Source of the DNA: Burkholderiaceae bacterium
GTDB taxonomy: Bacteria; Pseudomonadota; Gammaproteobacteria; Burkholderiales; Burkholderiaceae_C
NCBI GenBank assembly: GCA_024235915.1
Contig: JACKLO010000029.1
Coordinates: forward strand, 1 to 43,944
Length of the DNA stretch: 43,944 nt
Direction of reading: 5' to 3'
Below the pieces are notes generated by a model, which saw only the letters and a program-made list of their open reading frames with translations, was not told where the DNA came from and did not search any database. The position numbers and the translations under genes were made by a program. Numbering within the stretch: position 1 is the stretch's first letter; each line of letters begins with the position of its first letter. Positions 23,721 to 34,589 of the stretch are shown piece by piece.

Positions 23721-25739
23721 TCAGCGGCGGCCTCGACCACCACCACCCCGGCCTCCGCCACCACCGCCGCCACCGCGGCGGCCACCGCCTCCGCCGGACA
23801 TCTTCTTGTGGAAGGCATCGGCGCCGATGTAGCCCACCGAGGTCTGCATCGGGTCAGGTTGGCCATCGGCGGGCTTCGGCCCACGGTTCTTGCGGCCACC
23901 CAGCGGCTGCGACTTCTGCACGAAGCGCTTGTCGTAGGTCTGCTGCAACGGGTTCGGGATCGGGCCGTCCTCCGACAGTTCGCGCCGCGGCTTGTTCCGC
24001 TGCAGTTGGGTCTTGTCGTAGGTCTGCTGCAACGGGTTGGGGATCGGGCCGTCGAAGTCGTCGAAATCGTCGTCGTCGTTGCTCCGGGGTCGCGGCGGCG
24101 GGCGGCGCTCTTCGCCCTGGCGGCGCGGCGGCGGGCCATTCTCCCCACGCCCTTCCCCCCGCATCTCCGGGCGACTGTCCCCCCGGCCCTCACCGCGGCC
24201 TTCACCTTCGCCACGGCCCTTGTTGCGGCGGTTGCGGCGGCCTCGGCGGTCTTCGTCGCCCTCCCGAGACTCCCGCGCCTCGCGCGGCACCACGGGCGCG
24301 GCGGTGAGCCGGCGCAGCGACTTCACGTCCGGCTCCGGCAGGTCCACCCACACGCCGCGCTTGAGGCCGCGTGGCAGCACCACGGAACCGTAGCGGATGC
24401 GGATCAGGCGGCTCACTGCATGGCCCACGGCATCGAAGAGCCGGCGCACCTCGCGGTTGCGGCCTTCGGTGATGACGACCCGGTACCAGTGGTTCACGCC
24501 CTCGCCGCCGCCGTCCTCGATGCTCTTGAACGCGGCACGCTGGCCTTCGATCTCCACACCATCGAGCAGCTGCTGGCGCTGTTCTTCCGTGAGCACCCCG
24601 AGCGAACGCACGGCGTACTCGCGCTCGACGCCGAAGCGCGGGTGCATCAGCTGGTTGGCCAGGTCGCCGGAGTTGGTGAACAGCAGCAGGCCTTCGGTAT
24701 TGATGTCCAACCGGCCCACCGACTGCCACTTGCCTTGCTGCAGCCGCGGCAGACGGCGGAAGACCGTTGGGCGCTGCTGCGGGTCATCGTGCGAGACCAC
24801 TTCACCGGCGGGTTTGTGATAGGCCAGCACGCGGGCGCGCGGCGGCTGGATGCGCACCTTGACCGGGCGGCCATCAAGCTGGATGCGGTCACCGAAGGAG
24901 ATGCGCTGCCCGGTGTGGGCCACTTCACCATTCACGGTGACACGGCCGTCGGCAATCATCTGCTCCAGGTCTCGGCGCGAGCCGACACCGGCCTGGGCCA
25001 GCACCTTGTGCAGCTTGGGCGCGTCGGCCTCCGGCGCGAGCACCCGCTTTTGCGGGCCGCCGGCGGCATCCCCGCCGCCTTCCGCCAGGTCGGCATCCTC
25101 ACCGACATCGTCGGCTTCCTGCTCGCCTGCCGACGCTTCGGCATCCGCGGCCATCGCGACGTCAACCGTCTCGGGCTGATCGGCATCATCGGACAACGGC
25201 GCCTCGCCAATGTCGTCATAGGCCCCAGACAGCACTTCGGCGAACCACTCGCCCACGCGTTCCGGTGACGCCGCGGCCAGCGATTCCACGGCAACCGGCG
25301 CGCCATCGCCGCCGCCGTCTGCCACGCCTTCCCGGTCGCGCTCGCCACGTCGGCGGCCACGGCGCCGGTTGCGCCGCCGTCCTTCGCGCGCCTCATCGCC
25401 CGACTCGGGGCCGGCTTCAGCGTCAGGCCCAGCCGCGGCTTCACCGTCGGCAGCCCCAGCCTCTGGCTGGGCGCCAGCCGCGCCGGTTGTGGGTGAGGGC
25501 ACCGCGTCGGACACCTGGACCGCTTTCGCGGCCGGTGGCGGCTCCGACGGCGCGGGGGCCGGCACTGTCGCGTCCACCGCGGCGCTGGCCTCGACGGCAG
25601 CCGCGGCCAGCGCCGCGTCGCCCGATGCCTCGGCCTCGACCTTCTTGCGGCGTGGCGCCCGTCGCTTGGGCACGGGCGCTTCGTCAGCGGCCGGCGCGGC
25701 GGTGACGGGTTCGGGCAAATCGGCGTCGCTGGAGTTCAT
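23721..25739 (-). CDS. rluB: 23S rRNA pseudouridine synthase RluB-like, with long disordered tails
   Basis: RluB makes pseudouridine 2605 in 23S rRNA. The conserved core is only about residues 240-480 of 672: an S4 RNA-binding domain (LHKVLAQAGVGSRRDLEQMI, 243-262) and the synthase domain with catalytic Asp345 in GRLDINTEGLLLF. The N-terminal 240 residues are Ala/Glu/Pro-rich with a basic patch EGRRRNRRRGRRRGERDREG (119-138). The C-terminal 190 residues are Arg/Gly/Glu-rich and end in glycine runs. In the tail DGPIPNPLQQTYDK occurs twice (563-576 and 591-604). Such tails look disordered and RNA-binding, by inference. It overlaps scpB by 4 bases (ATGA), a common pairing. Confidence 0.92.
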   Translation of the reverse strand: MNSSDADLPEPVTAAPAADEAPVPKRRAPRRKKVEAEASGDAALAAAAVEASAAVDATVPAPAPSEPPPAAKAVQVSDAVPSPTTGAAGAQPEAGAADGEAAAGPDAEAGPESGDEAREGRRRNRRRGRRRGERDREGVADGGGDGAPVAVESLAAASPERVGEWFAEVLSGAYDDIGEAPLSDDADQPETVDVAMAADAEASAGEQEADDVGEDADLAEGGGDAAGGPQKRVLAPEADAPKLHKVLAQAGVGSRRDLEQMIADGRVTVNGEVAHTGQRISFGDRIQLDGRPVKVRIQPPRARVLAYHKPAGEVVSHDDPQQRPTVFRRLPRLQQGKWQSVGRLDINTEGLLLFTNSGDLANQLMHPRFGVEREYAVRSLGVLTEEQRQQLLDGVEIEGQRAAFKSIEDGGGEGVNHWYRVVITEGRNREVRRLFDAVGHAVSRLIRIRYGSVVLPRGLKRGVWVDLPEPDVKSLRRLTAAPVVPREARESREGDEDRRGRRNRRNKGRGEGEGRGEGRGDSRPEMRGEGRGENGPPPRRQGEERRPPPRPRSNDDDDFDDFDGPIPNPLQQTYDKTQLQRNKPRRELSEDGPIPNPLQQTYDKRFVQKSQPLGGRKNRGPKPADGQPDPMQTSVGYIGADAFHKKMSGGGGGRRGGGGGGGGRGGGGRGRR
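23928..24053. repeat. Direct repeat of 42 bp inside rluB (spacing 84 bp)
   Basis: Bases 23928-23969 and 24012-24053 agree at 41 of 42 positions by eye and both encode the 14-residue motif DGPIPNPLQQTYDK. The 42-base spacer differs. A recent in-frame duplication, or conversion between copies, is the simplest reading. Confidence 0.9.
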
Positions 25740-26584
25740 CGTGGCGTCTCTGGAACGTCTGGGGGGGAAGGCGCAGCGGCGTCATCAGCCACCTGCTTGG
25801 GCAAGGAATCGGCCGGCTCCACACCGGTCTCCGGTGCTTCGGCGAGGCCGTCGTTCACAGGGGAGGATTCCTGGCGGGCGTTGACGACGTCAGCCTCAGC
25901 ACCAGGGCTGGCCACGGCGTCGGTCGCCAAGGTCGGTGCCGGCACGGCGACGGCGACCGGGACAGCAGCGGCATCACCAGCGTCATCGTCCAAGGGCAGC
26001 AAGGCCTGCTCGGCCGCGGGACCCTCGGCCTCGTCGACCGGGTCAAGCAGCCCCGCCAGCGCCTGCTCACCTCCAGGCGCTTCCAGCGGTGGCAGCTGCG
26101 ACAGGCTCTGTAGACCAAGGTCGTCGAGGAACTGGCGCGTGGTGGCGTACAGCGCGGGGCGGCCCGGGGCTTCGCGATAGCCGATGGCTTCGATCCAGCC
26201 CCGGTCTTCCAGCTGCTTGACGATCTGGCTGCTCACCGTGACACCGCGGATGTCCTCGATGTCACCACGGGTCACCGGCTGCCGGTAGGCCACGATGGCC
26301 AAGGTCTCCATGGCCGCGCGGGAATAGCGCGGCGGCTTCTCCGGGTGAAGGCGGTCAAGGAAGATCCGCATCTCCGGCCGGCTCTGGAAACGCCAGCCCG
26401 AAGCCAGCGCCACCAGCTCGACGCCGCGCCCGGCCCAGTCGCCGGCCAGTTCGTCGAGCAGGCTGCGCAGCGTGTCGGCGCCAAGCTGATCGTCGAACAA
26501 TTGCCGCAGCTCACGCAGCGGCAACGGTGCCGGCGCGCAGATGAGCGCGGTCTCGAGGACGCGTTTCGCATCCGATGTGTTCAT
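25736..26584 (-). CDS. scpB: Segregation and condensation protein ScpB
   Basis: ScpB is the winged-helix kleisin partner of the SMC-ScpA condensin that organises chromosomes for segregation. The two winged-helix domains occupy about residues 1-165 of 282. Family blocks are LETALICAPAPLPLRELRQL, ETLAIVAYRQPVTRGDIEDI, RGVTVSSQIVKQLEDRGWIE and GRPALYATTRQFLDDLGLQS. The remaining 115 residues are an acidic Ala/Pro/Asp-rich tail, likely disordered. rluB overlaps its end by 4 bases. The 182 bases between rluD and scpB hold no recognisable gene. scpA and smc are not in the window. Confidence 0.94.
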   Translation of the reverse strand: MNTSDAKRVLETALICAPAPLPLRELRQLFDDQLGADTLRSLLDELAGDWAGRGVELVALASGWRFQSRPEMRIFLDRLHPEKPPRYSRAAMETLAIVAYRQPVTRGDIEDIRGVTVSSQIVKQLEDRGWIEAIGYREAPGRPALYATTRQFLDDLGLQSLSQLPPLEAPGGEQALAGLLDPVDEAEGPAAEQALLPLDDDAGDAAAVPVAVAVPAPTLATDAVASPGAEADVVNARQESSPVNDGLAEAPETGVEPADSLPKQVADDAAAPSPPDVPETPR

Positions 26585-26766
26585 GCCTGTCCAGGTTCAG
26601 CGGCGGGCCCGCGCAGCGGGCACATTGCAGCAATGCCGGGCGGATGGGTGGCGGTCGCCTCGACCGGGGGGCCACCCGTCGGCTGAAGTGCCACTGCGCG
26701 CCGGCCGTCCGCCGCATCACGCTGCCAGCGGACCTTGCCGCACGGCGCACTTCACCATTCAACGCA

Positions 26767-27756
26767 TCATTCTAACGGCATGCGCCCGGCCACGGCCAGC
26801 CAGCCGGCCGAGAAGTCCGGCGGCGGCAGGCATTCCACCGCCACTTCAGCCTCGGTGACCGGGTGCGGCAGCACCAGCCGCCAGGCGTGCAGCGCCTGCC
26901 GCTGCAAACCCAGCGCGGGCCGGCCGCCATACAGCGTGTCAGCCACCAACGGGTGGCCGCGGTGCGCAAGGTGGACACGGATCTGGTGCGTGCGCCCTGT
27001 ATGCAGTCGACACTGCACGGCGCTGATGCCGTCGCGCACGGCGACCCGATGCACGTCGGTGCGCGCCGGCTTGCCACCGGCCACCACGGCCATCCGCAGG
27101 CGCGACGCGGGATCACGCGCAATGGGCGCGTCGACGCTGAAGGCAGCCTCTGCCAACGCCCCCTGGGCCAGTGCCAGGTAGCGCCGCTGAACCCGCCGTT
27201 CGGCGATGGCACGCGACAGGGCCGTCACCGCCTCCAAGGTCTTGCCGACCACCATCACGCCGGAGGTGTCCTTGTCCAGGCGATGCACGATGCCGGCCCG
27301 GGGCAGGCGTGCCGCGTCGGCATGACGCGCCAGCAGTCCGTTGAGCAAGGTGCCGGACCAGTGGCCCGCCGCCGGGTGCACGACCAGGCCCGCCGGCTTG
27401 TCCAGCACCAGCAGATGCTCGTCTTCCCACAGGGCCTGGATCGGCATGGCCTGCGGGTGGAAGGCCCGACTTTCCTCGGTGGGCACCAGCCGCACCGAAA
27501 GTAGCTGGCCCGAGCGCAACTTGCGCGACGGGACACCGGCCACCACCCCATCGACCTGCACGTGCCCGCGCTCCACCAGCGTCTGCAGCCAGGTGCGGGA
27601 AAACTCCGGCACCCGCGCGGCCAGCACCTTGTCCATGCGCTGCCCGTGTTCGCCCGGCATCACGGTGCTCGCGCGGGTCTCGAAGGCCTCGACCGGGTCG
27701 TCGCCCAACCCCGCGCCATCGTCGGGGTCGGCCTGGGGGGGCACCCTATACTCCAT
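26767..27756 (-). CDS. rluD: 23S rRNA pseudouridine synthase RluD
   Basis: RluD makes pseudouridines 1911, 1915 and 1917 in helix 69 of 23S rRNA. From ATG 27756 it is 329 residues. An acidic N-terminal extension precedes the S4 domain (GQRMDKVLAARVPEFSRTWL). The synthase domain follows with the catalytic HRLDKDTSGVMVV and the C-terminal QCRLHTGRTHQIRVHLAHRG. The longer frame to 27888 crosses the divergent bamD gene and was rejected. The pair rluD/bamD, divergent with a 43-base gap, is a common proteobacterial arrangement. Confidence 0.95.
   Translation of the reverse strand: MEYRVPPQADPDDGAGLGDDPVEAFETRASTVMPGEHGQRMDKVLAARVPEFSRTWLQTLVERGHVQVDGVVAGVPSRKLRSGQLLSVRLVPTEESRAFHPQAMPIQALWEDEHLLVLDKPAGLVVHPAAGHWSGTLLNGLLARHADAARLPRAGIVHRLDKDTSGVMVVGKTLEAVTALSRAIAERRVQRRYLALAQGALAEAAFSVDAPIARDPASRLRMAVVAGGKPARTDVHRVAVRDGISAVQCRLHTGRTHQIRVHLAHRGHPLVADTLYGGRPALGLQRQALHAWRLVLPHPVTEAEVAVECLPPPDFSAGWLAVAGRMPLE
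27747..27752 (+). promoter_or_regulatory. Possible -10 box for bamD
   Basis: TATACT (5 of 6) lies 47 bases before the bamD ATG, inside the first codons of the divergent rluD. No good -35 is visible, so this is tentative. Confidence 0.4.
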
Positions 27757-27799
27757 GGCTGCATTGTCCGCGAGCGCGTCACCGCGCCCCTGTCCGTTC

Positions 27800-28606
27800 A
27801 TGAGTCCTCGCTTTTTCCTGCGCCTGCGCATCATCGGCGCCGGCGTGGTCTGCGCCATGTTCCTGGCCGGCTGCGGCAATGCGCCCAAGCGCGCCGACGA
27901 GCAGACCGCTGAGGACGCCTACGCCGAGGCCCGCAACGACCTGGAAAATGGCGCCTACGACGCGGCGATCCGCAATCTCTCGCGGGTGGAGGCCCTGGGC
28001 GGGGGCACGCTGATTTCCCAGCAGGCCCTGCTGGACAAGGCCTACGCGCAGTGGAAATCCGGTGAACGCGAGGCCGCCGTGACCACGCTGGACCGCTTCG
28101 TCAAGTTCCACCCCTCCAGCCCGGCCTATGACTACGCGCTCTACCTGCGCGGCCTGGTGAATTTCAACGACGACCTGGGCCTGCTGGGGCGCATCTCGCG
28201 TCAGGACCTGTCGGAACGCGACCAGCAGGCCTCGCGCGACTCGTTCCAGTCCTTCAAGCTCCTGACCGAGCAGTTCCCGGATTCGAAGTACACGCCCGAC
28301 GCGCGCATCCGCATGGCGTACATCGTCAACGCGCTGGCCGCGCACGAGGTGCACGTGGCGCGCTACTACTACCGCCGCGGCGCCTTCCTCGCCGCGGCCA
28401 ACCGGGCACAGCGCGCGGTCAGCGACTTCCAAAACGCGCCGGCTGCCGAGGAAGCGCTCTACATCATGGCGCGCAGCTACGACCGCCTGGGCCTGGACGA
28501 ACTGCGCGACGGGGCCGACCGTGTGCTCAAGCTGAACTTCCCCGACAGCCGCTTCCTGCGTGACGGCCTGCTGGCACCCGACCGGGCCTGGTGGCAGTTC
28601 TGGTGA
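27800..28606 (+). CDS. bamD: Outer membrane assembly lipoprotein BamD
   Basis: BamD is the essential TPR lipoprotein of the BAM complex. It is 268 residues from ATG 27800. The signal peptide MSPRFFLRLRIIGAGVVCAM continues FLAGC with lipidated Cys25. TPR-like helices follow (TAEDAYAEARNDLENGAYDA, LDKAYAQWKSGEREAAVTTL, YDYALYLRGLVNFNDDLGLL, AEEALYIMARSYDRLGLDEL). An in-frame ATG at 27755 would add 15 residues but sits almost on the -10 box, so it is unlikely. The gene converges on the helicase gene, leaving 30 bases. Confidence 0.96.
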   Translation: MSPRFFLRLRIIGAGVVCAMFLAGCGNAPKRADEQTAEDAYAEARNDLENGAYDAAIRNLSRVEALGGGTLISQQALLDKAYAQWKSGEREAAVTTLDRFVKFHPSSPAYDYALYLRGLVNFNDDLGLLGRISRQDLSERDQQASRDSFQSFKLLTEQFPDSKYTPDARIRMAYIVNALAAHEVHVARYYYRRGAFLAAANRAQRAVSDFQNAPAAEEALYIMARSYDRLGLDELRDGADRVLKLNFPDSRFLRDGLLAPDRAWWQFW

Positions 28607-28636
28607 GCGCGGCGGTGCCCGCGGCGCCGCATCGGT

Positions 28637-30622
<1,986 letters not shown>

Positions 30623-30624
30623 GG

Positions 30625-30828
30625 TCAGGCGGGTTCCGGCGGGACGAGCTGCAGTTCCAGCCGAGCGATCTCGTCGCGCAGCGCCAGGCGACGTTTCTTC
30701 AGCCGACGCAGGGCCAGATCATTCAGGGCGGGGTCGCCCGCACCGTGGTCGATCAGGCTGTCGAGATCCGCGTGCTCGATGCGCAGTTCGATCAGCCGTC
30801 GTTGCGGCGAACGCAGGTTCTGTTCCAT
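30625..30828 (-). CDS. DUF465 (YdcH-like) small coiled-coil protein
   Basis: A 67-residue protein dominated by charged helix: LIELRIEHADLDSLID, then the DUF465 signature DPALNDLALRRLKKRRLALR and DEIARLE. The function of the family is not established. It overlaps no neighbour but stops 2 bases ahead of the helicase start, so both are probably one transcript. Its start (30828) is divergent from the PP2C gene with 39 bases between. Confidence 0.87.
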   Translation of the reverse strand: MEQNLRSPQRRLIELRIEHADLDSLIDHGAGDPALNDLALRRLKKRRLALRDEIARLELQLVPPEPA

Positions 30829-30853
30829 GGTCGGCGCATGCGTGCCCCGAGTT

Positions 30854-30859
30854 TATAGT
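30854..30859 (+). promoter_or_regulatory. Possible -10 box placing transcription start at the PP2C start codon
   Basis: TATAGT (5 of 6) ends 8 bases before the PP2C ATG (30868), so the start of transcription would fall on or just before the start codon. No ribosome site is visible between the two. The -35 is poor (TCGGCG at 30831-30836). Confidence 0.4.
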
Positions 30860-30867
30860 CCTGCCCG

Positions 30868-31632
30868 ATGACGCCGCCCCCGTACCGCCTGACCGCCGCC
30901 ACCGGCATCCACCGGGGCGACCGCGCCTACCAGCAGGACCAGGTCGAGATCCTGATGCACAGCCGTGTGGCGGGCTGCACCCTGGCCGTGCTGGCCGACG
31001 GCATGGGTGGCAAGAGTGGTGGTCGCAAGGCTGCCGACCAGGTGCTGCTGACGGCCCGGCAACTGTTCGACCGTTTCGTCCCGGGCAAGGACGATGCCGC
31101 GGACCTGCTGAAGGCGCTGGTGGACGAATCGCACCTGATGATCAAGCTGACGGCCATCACCGCCGAAGAGGAGCCGCACAGCACGGTGGCGGCCTTCCTG
31201 CTGACGCCGGACCTGCAGTGCGACGTGGCGCATGCCGGTGACTCCCGCGTCTACCACTTCCGCGGCAACGACATGGCCGGCCGCACCAGCGATCATTCCT
31301 TCGTGCAGAAGCTGGTGGACGAAGGCAAGATCACCGAAGAGCAGGCCAACACCCACCCGCAGTCCAACCTGCTCACCGGCTGCCTGGGCACGCACCAGGA
31401 TCCGCCGCACTCACCCTGGCATCTGGGCGCGCTGCAGCCGGGCGACACGCTGCTGGCCTGCAGCGACGGGCTCTGGCACTACTTCACGCCCAAGGAGATG
31501 GGCGCCATCGTCAACACGTTGCCGCCTCGGGAGGCCTGCGAGATGCTGGTCACCAAGGCGCGGCAGCGGGCGCGCGGCGGTGGCGACAACCTGTCGGCCG
31601 CGCTGGTGCGCATCGACCCGCTGCGGACCTGA
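30868..31632 (+). CDS. PP2C-type serine/threonine protein phosphatase
   Basis: A metal-dependent protein phosphatase of 254 residues. Metal-binding residues are seen in ADGMGG (43-48), GDSRVY (124-129), SDGLW (Asp200) and GGDNLSA (Asp240). The RxxNQD-type opening appears as RAYQQDQV. It has no transmembrane or sensor domain, so it is a cytoplasmic Stp-like enzyme. No kinase gene lies beside it in this window, and its targets are unknown. It converges with zapE with no gap: TGATCA at 31630-31635 supplies both stop codons. Confidence 0.92.
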   Translation: MTPPPYRLTAATGIHRGDRAYQQDQVEILMHSRVAGCTLAVLADGMGGKSGGRKAADQVLLTARQLFDRFVPGKDDAADLLKALVDESHLMIKLTAITAEEEPHSTVAAFLLTPDLQCDVAHAGDSRVYHFRGNDMAGRTSDHSFVQKLVDEGKITEEQANTHPQSNLLTGCLGTHQDPPHSPWHLGALQPGDTLLACSDGLWHYFTPKEMGAIVNTLPPREACEMLVTKARQRARGGGDNLSAALVRIDPLRT

Positions 31633-32730
31633 TCAGGTCAGGCGCGTGTCGACCTCGCGCCGGTCCAGGCCGAGGTACTCCGCGGACTGCATCTCCTGCA
31701 GGCGCGACACGGTGCGCGGGAATTCGTGCGCCAACGGCCCTTCGGTGTACAACTGCTCCGCTGGCACAGCGGCCGACAGGATGAACTTCACGCGGCGGTC
31801 GTAGAGCACGTCCACCAGCCAAGTGAAGCGTCGCGCCTCACTGGCCAGGCGCGGCGGCATCTGCGGCACGCCCGACAGCAGCACGGTGTGGAAGCGCGAC
31901 GCGATCTCGAGGTAGTCGTTCTGCGAACGGGGACCACCGCACAAGGTGGCGAAATCGAACCACACCACCCCACCGGCGCGGCGCAGCGAATTCAGCTGGC
32001 GGTGCTCGATGTGCAGCACCGGGTCCTCTTCGCGCGCTTCGGCCAGCTCGGTGAAGGCCTGCATCATCGCCGCATTGGCGGCGTCACCCAGCGGGCAGTG
32101 GTAGAGCTGCACATGCTCGAGCGTGCGCTGGCGGTAATCGGTGCCGGCGTCGACGTTGATCACTTCCAGGTGCTGCTTCAGCAGCGCGATGGCCGGCAGG
32201 ATGCGGTCGCGGTGCAGGCCGTTGGGGTACAGGCCGTCCGGCTCGAAATTGGACGTGGTGACGATGCTGACCCGGTGCGCGAACAGCGATTCGAGCAGCC
32301 GGTACAGGATCATCGCGTCGGTGACGTCGGCGACGTGGAACTCGTCGAAGCAGATCAGCCGGAAGCGCCGCGCGATGCGTTCGCCGAGCACCTGCAACGG
32401 GTCGGCCGTGCCCTTGAGCTCCTGCAGCTCGCGGTGCACCTCGCGCATGAATTCGTGGAAGTGCAGCCGCGTCTTGCGCTGCAGCGGCACGGCCTGGAAG
32501 AAGCAGTCCATCAGGAAGCTCTTGCCGCGGCCGACGCCGCCCCACATGTAGACCCCGCGCGGGATGGGCGGGCGCACCAGCAGCTTGGTCAGCGCGTTGC
32601 GCCGGCGGGCCTTGTAGTCCGCCCACTCGCGCTCGCAGCGTTCCAGCGCCGCGATGGCACGCAGCTGCGCCTCGTCGGCGCGGTAACCGCGCTCGACGAG
32701 GGTCTGCGCGTAGAGCTCGCGGACGCCCAA
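31633..32730 (-). CDS. zapE: Cell division ATPase ZapE (AFG1-like)
   Basis: ZapE is an AAA-type ATPase that acts at the divisome under low oxygen or high temperature; the eukaryotic relative AFG1 acts in mitochondrial protein quality control. From TTG 32730 it is 365 residues. The usual family start VRELYAQTLVERGYRADEAQ comes at once, Walker A is GGVGRGKS (64-71), and RLICFDEFHVADVTDAMIL holds the Walker B region. Other family blocks are TTSNFEPDGLYPNGLHRDRI and GVVWFDFATLCGGPRSQNDY. An ATG at 32799 would overlap lpdA by 56 bases and add non-conserved residues. It follows lpdA closely and may belong to the sucAB-lpdA transcript. Confidence 0.93.
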   Translation of the reverse strand: MGVRELYAQTLVERGYRADEAQLRAIAALERCEREWADYKARRRNALTKLLVRPPIPRGVYMWGGVGRGKSFLMDCFFQAVPLQRKTRLHFHEFMREVHRELQELKGTADPLQVLGERIARRFRLICFDEFHVADVTDAMILYRLLESLFAHRVSIVTTSNFEPDGLYPNGLHRDRILPAIALLKQHLEVINVDAGTDYRQRTLEHVQLYHCPLGDAANAAMMQAFTELAEAREEDPVLHIEHRQLNSLRRAGGVVWFDFATLCGGPRSQNDYLEIASRFHTVLLSGVPQMPPRLASEARRFTWLVDVLYDRRVKFILSAAVPAEQLYTEGPLAHEFPRTVSRLQEMQSAEYLGLDRREVDTRLT

Positions 32731-32743
32731 GCGGCCCGCCGGG

Positions 32744-34165
<1,422 letters not shown>

Positions 34166-34219
34166 GAAGTACTCAATGTCAAGCCACCGCCGCGGATCCG
34201 GCTCTGCCGGTCCGCTGGC

Positions 34220-34263
34220 GGGCGGCCCCCGCGGGGGGTAGCGAGCGCAAGCGAGCTTGGGGG
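34220..34263. repeat. GC-rich intergenic element with palindrome
   Basis: The gap between the PspC gene and lpdA contains the 12-bp perfect palindrome CCCCCGCGGGGG (34226-34237). It is followed by two GCGAGC units (34241-34246 and 34251-34256) and a further GGGGG run (34259-34263). It begins right at the 3' end of the PspC gene on the minus strand. It looks like a dispersed short element or a transcript-processing hairpin; no T run supports a plain terminator. Confidence 0.5.
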
Positions 34264-34264
34264 C

Positions 34265-34564
34265 TCATTCACTGGGGACGAAGACCCACAAGAGGATGTA
34301 GAGCAGGATGCCGGTGCCGCCAAAGAGAGCCAGCCCGGTGAGCAGCAGGCGCCAGATCCAGGTGTCCACGCCAGTGAGCGCGGCCACGCCGCCGCAGACG
34401 CCACCGAGCCAGCGATCACCGCGGCTGCGCCGCAGCTTGTTGATCGCCGGCGCCGGCGAGTCGCCCTGCAGCACACGGGCCTTGGCGCGTTCGAACTCGC
34501 TGTCGTTCAGCGTGCCGGCGGCGCGCAGCGACTGCAGGCGTTCGAGGTCGTCGGCCAAGCCCAT
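34265..34564 (-). CDS. SHOCT-PspC domain small membrane protein
   Basis: A 99-residue protein. Residues 1-35 form a SHOCT-like helix pair (LADDLERLQSLRAAGTLNDS, EFERAKARVL). Residues about 43-99 form a PspC domain: RRSRGDRWLGGVCGGVAALT, then two hydrophobic stretches (TWIWRLLLTGLALFGGTGIL, LYILLWVFVPSE). PspC proteins are inner-membrane stress sensors in the phage-shock response of enterobacteria; SHOCT segments often end or begin short membrane proteins. It lies between sucB (25 bases away) and lpdA, on the same strand, so it is probably co-transcribed with them. A link between membrane state and 2-oxoglutarate dehydrogenase is only an inference. Confidence 0.85.
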   Translation of the reverse strand: MGLADDLERLQSLRAAGTLNDSEFERAKARVLQGDSPAPAINKLRRSRGDRWLGGVCGGVAALTGVDTWIWRLLLTGLALFGGTGILLYILLWVFVPSE

Positions 34565-34589
34565 GTCCAGCTCCTTGCAGCGAAGCGGG

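Noticed and set aside
23721..23815. Repetitive GGC/CCG-rich sequence at the rluB end as a possible CRISPR or satellite array
   Set aside because: It is codon-level glycine and arginine repetition in an open frame, without regular repeat and spacer units.
28609..28630. GC hairpin between bamD and the helicase (GCGGCG/CGCCGC) as a terminator
   Set aside because: The stem is only 6 bp with a 10-base loop and no T run; chance pairing is likely in such GC-rich sequence.
34265..34564. The PspC-domain gene as evidence for a phage-shock operon
   Set aside because: No pspA, pspB or pspF gene is near; only a single PspC-type domain is seen.
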